Shown: piece after piece, positions 45,203-52,944 of the stretch
How the letters are laid out: every line of letters starts with the position of its first letter
Position numbering within the stretch: the first letter of the stretch is position 1
Assembly: GCA_963828505.1 (NCBI GenBank)
Contig: CAWHFM010000026.1
Coordinates: 5,108-69,107 of the forward strand
From: Bog-473 sp963828505
GTDB taxonomy: Bacteria > Actinomycetota > Acidimicrobiia > Acidimicrobiales > RAAP-2
Direction of reading: 5' to 3'
Length of the DNA stretch: 64,000 bases
Made by a program: the position numbers and the translations under genes
The notes under the pieces: model-generated
Told to the model about the DNA's origin: nothing
Databases searched by the model: none
The model's input: only the letters and a program-made list of their open reading frames with translations

Positions 45203-46276
45203 TCAGGGCGACCCGAGCACGAGACGGCCGCCCCGGTAGTCGAGGACCACCCAGCCGAAGTGCTTCAACTGGTCCGAGCCCACCAGACCGTCGATACCGA
45301 CGCCGATGGGGCCGAAGTTGGCGGCGTCGAGGAGCTGGGGTCTCAGCGCCCGGGCGGTGACGGACCACCGGCCGCTGCGTACGAGCGGCACCGTGATGGT
45401 GGAGCACACCGTCGCCTGGCGTTGCGCCAGGTTGGTGGACGCCAGCCCCTGTGCGGTGGCGACCGCCGCCGCCACGACGGACTGAGACGAGCCCGTGTCG
45501 ACGATGAAGCTGCGCCATGGTCCTGAGCCGAACCTCACCGGCACGCCGACGGAGACGTCACCGGGGTCCGTGACGACGGTCACCGGGACCGTGGTGCCGG
45601 CCCCGCCGTCGGTCAGGAAAGCCGGCGGCGGGGGCCCGACCGGGCCTGCGACCGGTGTCCCCGAGCTGGGCGGCAGGCCCTCCGGACCCCCGAGCACCAG
45701 CAGGCCGTGAGCGAAGTCCAGGCGTACGGCGCCGAAGCGGGACAAGACGTCGGACCCGAGCAGTCCGACCGGCTCGCCCCGGCCGCCCAGCTGGGGCATC
45801 CTGCCCGCGCTCAAATCCTGAGCCGTGAGGCTGACGCCTTCGAGGGACCAGCTAGCGACGCCGACCGGCCGCGATCGGCCGCTGCAGCCGACACCTTCGA
45901 ACTCGGTGGGAGGGCCGGCGACAGGGAGGTGGAGCCGATCCGCCAGGCCGGCGTCGATGCTCGACTGCCCGGAACCCGAGTCCAGCACGAACGGGAACGG
46001 GCCCTGGCCCTCGATGCAGACGTTGACCGTCTCGGCCACCTGGCCGGCCACCGTGCTCACCGTCATCGGGACCTGCACGCCCGCCGACGCCGGCGTAGTC
46101 GTCGTCGCGCAGCCTGCGGTGGTGGGCGGGAGGGCGAAGTTGACCTCCGGCTCAATGCGCAGCGGTCGGTGCCGCGGCCCCGGAGCCGGCGACGCCGCGG
46201 CGACCGCCAGGGCCACCGCGCCGCACGCGACGGCCGCGGCGGCGGCGAGCGCCAGCGCGCGTCGACCGGCGGTCAC
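45203..46276 (-). CDS. Secreted two-domain retropepsin-like aspartic protease family protein
   Basis: 357 residues from GTG 46276. The N-terminus RRALALAAAAAVACGAVALA is a signal peptide or membrane anchor. Two retropepsin-like domains follow, each with a D-[ST]-G site: FVLDSGSGQSSIDAG near residue 100 and FIVDTGSSQSVVAAA near residue 240, plus LLGSDVLSRFGAVRLDF and LVGSDQLKHFGWVVLDY flap-side motifs. Retropepsins are usually homodimers with one site each; here both halves sit in one chain, giving a pepsin-like layout. The linker is Pro/Gly rich. It lies directly after a cell-wall glycosyltransferase. Confidence 0.75.
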   Translation of the reverse strand: MTAGRRALALAAAAAVACGAVALAVAAASPAPGPRHRPLRIEPEVNFALPPTTAGCATTTTPASAGVQVPMTVSTVAGQVAETVNVCIEGQGPFPFVLDSGSGQSSIDAGLADRLHLPVAGPPTEFEGVGCSGRSRPVGVASWSLEGVSLTAQDLSAGRMPQLGGRGEPVGLLGSDVLSRFGAVRLDFAHGLLVLGGPEGLPPSSGTPVAGPVGPPPPAFLTDGGAGTTVPVTVVTDPGDVSVGVPVRFGSGPWRSFIVDTGSSQSVVAAAVATAQGLASTNLAQRQATVCSTITVPLVRSGRWSVTARALRPQLLDAANFGPIGVGIDGLVGSDQLKHFGWVVLDYRGGRLVLGSP

Positions 46277-46278
46277 GG

Positions 46279-47157
46279 CTACGGCGACAGGGCCTGGCGC
46301 GCCGCCGCCGCGGCCAGACGCGCCGCCAGGACCACCGCGGCCAGGGGCAGCGAGACGCGGCGCCATCCATCGGTCGTGCGGATACTGAAGCGAAGCGCCG
46401 AGCGATGGTGGGCCAGCAGCATGCGGTAGGGGTGGCGCGACGTGCTCGCCCCCCCGATGTGCGTCACCGTGGCGGACCCGGCGAATCCGACCCCCCACCC
46501 GTGGTGGTGGGCCCGCCAACACAGGTCCATGTCTTCGTTGTACATGAAGTACGCCTCGTCGAAGCCGCCGAGCTCCTCGAGCGCCTGGCGACGCGCCAGG
46601 AAGCACGATCCCGACACCCAGTCGGCGCCGGCCACCACGTCGCCGGTGGGCGCCTCGGGTCGGTAGCGGCGGGTGAAGCGGTTGTCGGGCTTGAACGGTG
46701 CCAGGAGGGCGTGCCCGGCGGCATCGACCGGGGAGGGGAACCGTCGCGACGAGGGGTACACGTCCCCGGACTCGGTGAGGATCCGCGGCCCGACCAGCGC
46801 CCAGGCCGGGTTGGATTCCAGCGCGCTCCGGAGCGTGTCGAGCGCGCCCGGGTGCACGACGAGGTCGGGGTTCGAGACGAGCACCCATTCGGGCGGTCGC
46901 TCCTCCCCCGCCAGGGCGGCCAGACCGCGGTTGGCGCCGGAACCGAACCCGAGGTTGCGTCCCGGTCGCACGATGCGCACGGGCGGCGCCGCGCCGGCGT
47001 CGAGGAGCGGGCCCAATGCCGTCTCGACGCTGCCGGGCTTTCCGTTCTCGACCACGACGATCGGATCCGCGCCGTCGGCCAGGAGCGACCGAACGGATCC
47101 GTCCAACAGGGCCCCGGCGTCGTGGTCGACCACCACCGCGCCGATCACACCCGGCAC
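46279..47157 (-). CDS. GT2 rhamnosyltransferase-like (WbbL type)
   Basis: 292 residues. VRIVRPGRNLGFGSGANRGL, VLVSNPDLVVHPGALD (DxD-like), ADWVSGSCFLARRQALEELG and FDEAYFMYNEDMDLCWRAHH match WbbL-type transferases that add rhamnose from dTDP-rhamnose to a lipid-linked sugar. The C-terminal hydrophobic helix (SLPLAAVVLAARLAAAAARQ) may anchor it to the membrane. It is in line with rmlD and rmlB downstream in the same cluster. Confidence 0.85.
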   Translation of the reverse strand: MPGVIGAVVVDHDAGALLDGSVRSLLADGADPIVVVENGKPGSVETALGPLLDAGAAPPVRIVRPGRNLGFGSGANRGLAALAGEERPPEWVLVSNPDLVVHPGALDTLRSALESNPAWALVGPRILTESGDVYPSSRRFPSPVDAAGHALLAPFKPDNRFTRRYRPEAPTGDVVAGADWVSGSCFLARRQALEELGGFDEAYFMYNEDMDLCWRAHHHGWGVGFAGSATVTHIGGASTSRHPYRMLLAHHRSALRFSIRTTDGWRRVSLPLAAVVLAARLAAAAARQALSP

Positions 47158-47164
47158 GAGCGCC

Positions 47165-47899
47165 TCAGAAGTCCTTGGTGAAGCGGAATTTGATCAGAGC
47201 CCTGAGCGCGCTCACGCCGTCGTGCCACGTGATCTTCTTCCCCTCGTCGAACTCCCGTCCGGCGTAGGAGATCGGCACCTCGTAAATCCGGTACCCGCGG
47301 CGCAGCACCTTGGCCGTGATCTCCGGCTCGAAGTCGAACCGGTTCGAGACGATCGTCAGCCCGTCGAGCACCTGGGCGTCGAAGAGCTTGTAACAGGTCT
47401 CCATGTCCGAGAGCGTCGAGCGATAGAGCACGTTGGTGACGAGCGAGAGCAGCCGGTTGCCGAACCAGTGCAGGGGCAGCATGTTCTTCCGCTCTCCGGT
47501 GAACCTGCTTCCGTACACGACCCTGGCCTTCCCCTTGAGGACCGGGTCGAGCAGCCGGGGCCAGTCACCCGGGTCGTACTCGAGGTCGGCGTCCTGAATC
47601 AGCACCAGGTCCCCGCGGGCCTCCGCCAAACCGGTGCGGATGGCTGCCCCCTTCCCCTGATTGACCGGATGGCGGATGACGTGGACGGTCGAGTCCTCGA
47701 GCGCGCCGAGCACCTTGTCCGAACCGTCGCTCGACCCGTCGTCGACCACGATCACCTGGAGCACGAGCGGGAGCTCGACGGCCCGCATGCGCCGGATGAC
47801 CTCGGCCACGGTCCTCCGCTCGTTGTAGACCGGCGTGATGACGGTGAGCGACTCGTAGGTCCGCACGGGCGGCAGGTCGCTGTCCAGGGCCTCGGTCAT
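47165..47899 (-). CDS. GT2 polyprenyl-phosphate glycosyltransferase (DPM1-like)
   Basis: 244 residues. LTVITPVYNERRTVAEVIRR, VIVVDDGSSDGSDKVLG, and VLIQDADLEYDPGDWPRLLD with DxD are the dolichol-phosphate-mannose-synthase pattern; RFDFEPEITAKVLRRGYRIY follows. It loads a sugar onto polyprenyl phosphate for use by membrane glycosyltransferases such as the one at 40388-41935. It overlaps the epimerase start by four bases. Confidence 0.87.
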   Translation of the reverse strand: MTEALDSDLPPVRTYESLTVITPVYNERRTVAEVIRRMRAVELPLVLQVIVVDDGSSDGSDKVLGALEDSTVHVIRHPVNQGKGAAIRTGLAEARGDLVLIQDADLEYDPGDWPRLLDPVLKGKARVVYGSRFTGERKNMLPLHWFGNRLLSLVTNVLYRSTLSDMETCYKLFDAQVLDGLTIVSNRFDFEPEITAKVLRRGYRIYEVPISYAGREFDEGKKITWHDGVSALRALIKFRFTKDF

Positions 47900-48840
47900 G
47901 AGGCTCCCACTCTCTCAGAGAAGTACTCGATCGTCCGCGCGATGCCCTGGCGCAGGTCGATGGTGGGTTCCCAACCGAGGGCTCTGCGGGCCAGCGTGAT
48001 GTCGGGGCACCGGCGCGTCGGGTCGTCCGTCGGCAGCGGGCGGTGCTCCAGGCCCGAGCGCGAACCCGTGACCTCCAGGACGAAGTGCGCCAGGTCGAGC
48101 ATGGAGCGCTCGTCGGGGTTCCCGATGTTGACCGGGCCGGTGAGATCCGAGTCGAGGAGGGCGAGGAGCCCTTTGATCTCGTCCTCGACGTAGCAGAAGC
48201 TGCGGGTCTGCGAGCCGTCGCCGTACACCGTCAACGGCTCCCCGCGCAGGGCCTGCACGACGAAGTTGGACACGACCCTCCCGTCGCCCGGGGAGAGCCT
48301 GGGTCCGTAGGTGTTGAAGATGCGGGCGATGCCGACGTCGACCCCGTGGGCACGGTGCATGGCCATCGTCAGGCTCTCGGCGAACCGCTTGGCCTCGTCG
48401 TAGACGCTGCGGGGCCCGGTCGGGTCCACGTTGCCTCGGTACGACTCGACTTGGGGGTGCACCTCGGGGTCCCCGTAGATCTCGCTGGTCGACGCCATGA
48501 GGAACCGTGCCCCATGCGCACGGGCCAACTCGAGCAGGCGGCGCGTGCCCTCGCTGCCGACGGCCAGCGTGGCCAGCGGTCGGGCCAGGTAGGCCGGGGG
48601 CGAGGCGGGCGAGGCGAGGTTGCACACGGCATCGACCGGCCCTCCCTCGATGTCGACGTTCACGGAGGCGTCCTGCACCACCATGGTGAAGCGTTCTTGC
48701 CCCATGAGGTGGGCGACGTTGTCCTTGGAGCCGGTAGAGAGGTCGTCGAGGCAGACCACGCTGTCGCCGCGGGCGAGGAGATGGTCGCAGAGGTGCGACC
48801 CGAGGAACCCGGCCCCCCCGGCAACCACGACGCGGCTCAT
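47896..48840 (-). CDS. UDP-glucuronate decarboxylase (UDP-xylose synthase)
   Basis: 314 residues from ATG 48840. GGAGFLGSHLCDHLL is the NAD-binding loop; FLMASTSEIYGDPEVHPQVE, SYRGNVDPTGPRSVYDEAKR (YxxxK) and RIFNTYGPRLSPGDGRVVSN are diagnostic of UXS over GalE. With the UDP-glucose dehydrogenase immediately upstream it would convert UDP-glucose to UDP-xylose. The ATGA overlap couples the two genes. Confidence 0.88.
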   Translation of the reverse strand: MSRVVVAGGAGFLGSHLCDHLLARGDSVVCLDDLSTGSKDNVAHLMGQERFTMVVQDASVNVDIEGGPVDAVCNLASPASPPAYLARPLATLAVGSEGTRRLLELARAHGARFLMASTSEIYGDPEVHPQVESYRGNVDPTGPRSVYDEAKRFAESLTMAMHRAHGVDVGIARIFNTYGPRLSPGDGRVVSNFVVQALRGEPLTVYGDGSQTRSFCYVEDEIKGLLALLDSDLTGPVNIGNPDERSMLDLAHFVLEVTGSRSGLEHRPLPTDDPTRRCPDITLARRALGWEPTIDLRQGIARTIEYFSERVGAS

Positions 48841-50150
48841 CTGCGCCCGATCCCGGTGTAGGTGAACCCCATGCGGCGTAGGGCGGCGGGGTCGAGCAGG
48901 TTGCGCGCGTCCACGATGGAGGACTGGCGCATGGCCGCCAGGACGCGGGAGAAGTCGAGCCAGCGGAACTCGTCCCACTCGGTCAGCACGACCAGGACCT
49001 GCGCCCCGGCCACGGCCTCGTAGGGATCGCCGCTCAGCCGCAACCCGTCCAGGTCCTCCGCCTCGGTGTCGGGGTCGACCGTCGGGTCGAAAGCCTGGAC
49101 CGTGGCCCCGAGCGTCGCCAGGCGATGGCAGATCTCGAGGCTCGGCGAGTCTCGCCGGTCGTCGGTGTTGGCCTTGAACGTGAGCCCCCACACCGCCACC
49201 GTCGCCCCCCGGACGGTGCCGCAGCAAGCCTCGGCGACCTTGGAGACCACGCGCACGAGCTGCTGCTCGTTCGACTCGATGGCGCCGGCCAGCAGCGAGA
49301 AGTCGTATCCGGCCTCGCCGGCGATGTGCAGGAGCGCTCGGGTGTCCTTGGGCAGGCAGGACCCGCCCCAACCCGGTCCGGGACGCAGGAACTCGAAACC
49401 GATGCGCTTGTCGTAGCCGAGCCCGAGCAGCACGTCGCGCGCGTCGGCGCCGACCTCCTCGCACAGCCCGGCCAGCGCGTTGACGAAGCTCAGCTTCGTG
49501 GCCAAGAACGCGTTGGAGGCGTATTTGATCGTCTCCGACGTCGTGGCGTCCGTCACGATCAGCGGCGCCCCGGTGGTGGAGAACAGCTCACCGACCATCG
49601 CCGCGGCGTGGCTGTCGTCGGCGCCCACCACGATGCGGTCGGGGTGGAGGCTGTCGAGAACGGCTGTGCCCTCACGCAAGAACTCGGGGTTGGAGACGAC
49701 GCTCACGTCCGAGCGCCCGATCACCTGCTCCACCATGGTGGCCGAGCCGACCGGCACCGTCGACTTGTTGACCACGATCGAACCCGAAGACAGCTGCGGG
49801 CCGATCTCCTTGGCGGCGGCCTCCACGAAGGAGAGGTCGGCCGATCCGTCCGGGCTCTGCGGGGTGGCCACGCAGAGGAAGACGAAGCGCGCACCGGCGA
49901 CCGCCTCGGTGGCCGAGCCGGTGAAGCGGAGTGTGCCCGCGGCGACACATCCGGCGACGAGATCGTCGAGCCCCGCCTCGACGATGGGCATACGGCCTGA
50001 ATGCAGCGCCGCCAGTCGAGCGGGGTCCCGCTCGGCCAGGACGACCGTGTGCCCGAAGTGGGCCAGCGTGGCCGCCGTGGGCAAGCCGACGTAGCCCGCA
50101 CCGATCACGGCCACGGCGCGCGACACGCGCCCGTTCCCGCGCCCGCTCAC
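48837..50150 (-). CDS. ugd: UDP-glucose 6-dehydrogenase
   Basis: 437 residues from GTG 50150. VAVIGAGYVGLPTAATLAHF binds NAD; the catalytic Cys lies in PGPGWGGSCLPKDTRALLHI; IVVNKSTVPVGSA and VVSNPEFLREGTAVLD are standard. It oxidises UDP-glucose to UDP-glucuronate in two steps. The open frame extends to 51002, antisense-frame to rmlD, and is not native there. GTGA overlap with rmlD. Confidence 0.93.
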   Translation of the reverse strand: MSGRGNGRVSRAVAVIGAGYVGLPTAATLAHFGHTVVLAERDPARLAALHSGRMPIVEAGLDDLVAGCVAAGTLRFTGSATEAVAGARFVFLCVATPQSPDGSADLSFVEAAAKEIGPQLSSGSIVVNKSTVPVGSATMVEQVIGRSDVSVVSNPEFLREGTAVLDSLHPDRIVVGADDSHAAAMVGELFSTTGAPLIVTDATTSETIKYASNAFLATKLSFVNALAGLCEEVGADARDVLLGLGYDKRIGFEFLRPGPGWGGSCLPKDTRALLHIAGEAGYDFSLLAGAIESNEQQLVRVVSKVAEACCGTVRGATVAVWGLTFKANTDDRRDSPSLEICHRLATLGATVQAFDPTVDPDTEAEDLDGLRLSGDPYEAVAGAQVLVVLTEWDEFRWLDFSRVLAAMRQSSIVDARNLLDPAALRRMGFTYTGIGRR

Positions 50151-51091
50151 GACGCCAACTCCGCCGAGACGCCGGCCGTGGCCTGGGCCGAGAGCAGCGC
50201 GGGGACGAGTCGGGCCAGCCCGTCCTGCCAGTCGGGCAGGGCCGGGAGTCCGCTCAGGCGCAGCGCCAGGTTGTCGAGGACCGAGTAGGCCGGGCGCGGT
50301 GCGGGGCGCGGCGGGTCGAGCTCCGCCGTCGTGATGGCCCGGACCCTTTCGGGGTCCGCGCCCGCCGCGGCGAGGGAGGCCCGCACCAAACCCCACCAGG
50401 TGGTGGCGCCGGAATTCGTGACGTGGAAGGTTCCGGGCCGGCGGTCCAGACCCAGGGTGACGATGGCGGGGGCCAGGTCGGCGGTGAACGTCGGCGAGCC
50501 GTGCTGGTCGTCGATGAAGCGGAGCTCGCCGTCGCCGCGGGCCAGACGGAGCGCGGTGGCGACGATGTTCGAACCGTGGGCCCCGCAGACCCAGCTGGTG
50601 CGCACGATGGTCGACCCGGGCCGGCACTCCAGCTCGCCGCCCAGCTTGGACCGGCCGTACACCGAGGTCGGGCAGGGCGGGTCCCACTCCCGGTACGGCT
50701 GTCCCGCCGTTCCGTCGAAGACGTAGTCCGTCGAGACGTAGACGAGGTGGGCGCCGGCCCGCGCGGCGGCCTCGGCGACATGGCGCGTCCCGATCGCGTT
50801 GACGGCGTAAGCCAGCTCGGGCTCGGTCTCGCAGCGGTCGACCGCCGTGAGAGCGCCGCCATGCAGGACGAGATCGGGCCGGAACGACATCACGGTCTGC
50901 GCGACGGCGTCCCGGTCGTCGACCGGCATGTCGCCGATGTCGGTGCCGAGCACCTCGTGGTCCAGCCAGGGACGCGGTCCCTCCTGACCGAGCAGTGCGC
51001 ACCGCCGACCGCCCGCCGGCACGCGCCCGGCCAGGGCGTCGATCAGGTCGCGCCCGAGCTGGCCCTCTGCGCCCGTGACGAGGATCCGCAC
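50147..51091 (-). CDS. rmlD: dTDP-4-dehydrorhamnose reductase
   Basis: 314 residues. MRILVTGAEGQLGRDLIDAL, VYVSTDYVFDGTAGQPYREW and YGRSKLGGE (YxxxK) are RmlD signatures; TIVRTSWVCGAHGSN and FIDDQHGSPTFTADLA complete it. It makes the final reduction to dTDP-L-rhamnose. The gene starts one base from the rmlB stop. rmlA and rmlC are not in the window. Confidence 0.93.
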   Translation of the reverse strand: MRILVTGAEGQLGRDLIDALAGRVPAGGRRCALLGQEGPRPWLDHEVLGTDIGDMPVDDRDAVAQTVMSFRPDLVLHGGALTAVDRCETEPELAYAVNAIGTRHVAEAAARAGAHLVYVSTDYVFDGTAGQPYREWDPPCPTSVYGRSKLGGELECRPGSTIVRTSWVCGAHGSNIVATALRLARGDGELRFIDDQHGSPTFTADLAPAIVTLGLDRRPGTFHVTNSGATTWWGLVRASLAAAGADPERVRAITTAELDPPRPAPRPAYSVLDNLALRLSGLPALPDWQDGLARLVPALLSAQATAGVSAELAS

Positions 51092-51092
51092 G

Positions 51093-52109
51093 TCAGCCCC
51101 GGCCGGCGGCGCCGCCCCACCCGGCCTCCGCCACCGGCGCCCGGGCCCGGAGGGGCTCCCACCACTCGCGGTGCTCGGCGTACCAGGTCACGGACTCGGC
51201 CAGCCCCTGCTCCCAGTCCACCGACGGAGTCCAGCCCAGCTCCCGGCGGAGCTTGGTCGAGTCGAGCACGTAGCGCCGGTCGTGCCCCGGCCGGTCCGGC
51301 ACGATCTGCTTCAGGGAGTCCGGCTTGCCCAGGACGTCGAGGATGCGGTCGGCCACCTCCATGATGGACGCCTCGACCCCGCTGCCGACGTGGTAGGTCT
51401 CGCCGACCCGGCCCGACGCCAGGACGGCGTCGATGGCCGTGCAGTGGTCGATCACGTGCAGCCACTCCCGGCGGTTCTCGGTGCTGGCGTAGAGGGTCAG
51501 CGGCCGGTCGTCGAGTGCCAGCGCGCAGAAGTGCGGAATCAGCTTCTCGGGGAACTGGTACGGGCCGTAGTTGTTGGCGCAGTTGGTGATGGTGACGGGG
51601 AGGCCGTACGTCTCGGCGTACGCCCGCACGGCATGGTCCGCTCCCGCCTTGCTGGCGTTGTAAGGCGTGCGGGGACGGTACGGCGACTCCTCGCTGAAGA
51701 CCTCGTCCGTGTCGAGCGGCAGGTCACCGTAGACCTCGCACGTCGACACGTGGTGGAAGCGCGAGACACCGGCCTGCCGGGCGGCCTCGAGCATGGTCTG
51801 CGTCCCGAGCACGTTGGTGCGGAAGAAAAGCCCCGGGTCCAGCACCGCCAGCGAGTTGTGGGACTCGGCCGCGAAGTGCACGACCGTGTCGACGGCCTCG
51901 GACCGCAGCGCCTTCTCGGCGGCCTCGGGATCGCAGACGTCGCCCTGGACGAACACGATGCGGTCCTCGATGTCGGACAGGTTGGGTCGGTTGCCGGCGT
52001 AGGTGAGGACGTCGTAGACGACGACGTGGTCCTCGGGGTGCCGTTCAACCCAGTAACGGGCGAAGTTCGACCCGATGAAACCGGCACCTCCCGTCACGAG
52101 AAGGCGCAT
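51093..52109 (-). CDS. rmlB: dTDP-glucose 4,6-dehydratase
   Basis: 338 residues. LLVTGGAGFIGSNFARYWVE, HFAAESHNSLAVLDPGLFFR, HHVSTCEVYGDLPLDTDEVF, YNASKAGADHAVRAY (YxxxK), NNYGPYQFPEKLIPHF and DRPGHDRRYVLDSTKLRREL are all RmlB motifs. It makes dTDP-4-keto-6-deoxyglucose. It is the first gene of the envelope cluster; TAACAT lies nine bases before ATG 52109, a near-leaderless promoter. Confidence 0.95.
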   Translation of the reverse strand: MRLLVTGGAGFIGSNFARYWVERHPEDHVVVYDVLTYAGNRPNLSDIEDRIVFVQGDVCDPEAAEKALRSEAVDTVVHFAAESHNSLAVLDPGLFFRTNVLGTQTMLEAARQAGVSRFHHVSTCEVYGDLPLDTDEVFSEESPYRPRTPYNASKAGADHAVRAYAETYGLPVTITNCANNYGPYQFPEKLIPHFCALALDDRPLTLYASTENRREWLHVIDHCTAIDAVLASGRVGETYHVGSGVEASIMEVADRILDVLGKPDSLKQIVPDRPGHDRRYVLDSTKLRRELGWTPSVDWEQGLAESVTWYAEHREWWEPLRARAPVAEAGWGGAAGRG

Positions 52110-52145
52110 AAGGCGTTCATGTTAGTGCCCGCCGGGTGGCCGGCC

Positions 52146-52883
52146 TCAATCGGGGCGCAGGTGGACGACGTCGCCCGCGGCCACCGTCCGGAGCCCCTCC
52201 GGGGTGTCGACGACGAGCTGGCCGGCGTCGTCGATGGCCCGCGCCGTGCCCGTGATCTGCTCCGCCTCGAGGGTCACCCGGACCCGGGATCCCAGGGTGG
52301 CGCAGCGCCGACGCTGCTCCTCGGCCAAGGCGGCCCGCCCGGCCGCGTGGTCGAGCCGGGCCACCCGCGGCGCCAGCGCGTCCAGGACCCCCTCGAGCAC
52401 GGCTTCGGGGTCGACCGCCGAACCGCGTGACTGCTCCAGGTCGGTGCCCCCGGCCCCGGGAGGGCCCGGCCACGCCACGTTGAGGCCCAGGCCGACCACG
52501 ACCGCGGCGGGGGGACCGCTCTCGAAATCGACCTCCGCCAGGATCCCCGCCAGCTTGGCCTCGCCGACGAGCAGGTCGTTGGGCCACTTGAGCGTCGCCT
52601 CGACCCCGGCGACGTCCCGGCACGCTTCGGCCGCCGCCAGCGCCACGGCGGCGGCGCACAAATGGAGGTCCGAGGGCTCGCACCGCGGGCGCAGCAGGAA
52701 CGAAACCAGCACGTTCGCGCCTGACGGGGACTCCCACCGGCGGTCGAGCCGGCCCCGGCCGGCCGTCTGGTGCCTGGCCGCCGCGACGAGACCGGCCGGA
52801 GCGCCCGCCCGGGCCTGCTCCAGCAGGTAGCGGTTGGTCGAGTCGATCTCGTCGAAGCGGCGGACGTCCCAGAGAGACGACAT
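52146..52883 (-). CDS. birA: Biotin-[acetyl-CoA-carboxylase] ligase
   Basis: 245 residues without the N-terminal HTH of E. coli BirA (class I). FDEIDSTNRYLLEQA, HQTAGRGRLDRRWESPSGAN with the GRGRxxRxW biotinoyl-AMP loop, and LKWPNDLLVGEAKLAGIL are diagnostic. It biotinylates the BCCP domain of the divergent gene at 52945. ATG 52883 has TACAGT seven bases upstream, a leaderless layout. Confidence 0.93.
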   Translation of the reverse strand: MSSLWDVRRFDEIDSTNRYLLEQARAGAPAGLVAAARHQTAGRGRLDRRWESPSGANVLVSFLLRPRCEPSDLHLCAAAVALAAAEACRDVAGVEATLKWPNDLLVGEAKLAGILAEVDFESGPPAAVVVGLGLNVAWPGPPGAGGTDLEQSRGSAVDPEAVLEGVLDALAPRVARLDHAAGRAALAEEQRRRCATLGSRVRVTLEAEQITGTARAIDDAGQLVVDTPEGLRTVAAGDVVHLRPD

Positions 52884-52944
52884 GGCACGAACTGTAAGCC
52901 GCGTGCAATTGTGATGGGTCGCTCATCCGAGGGAAAGGCCCAGC

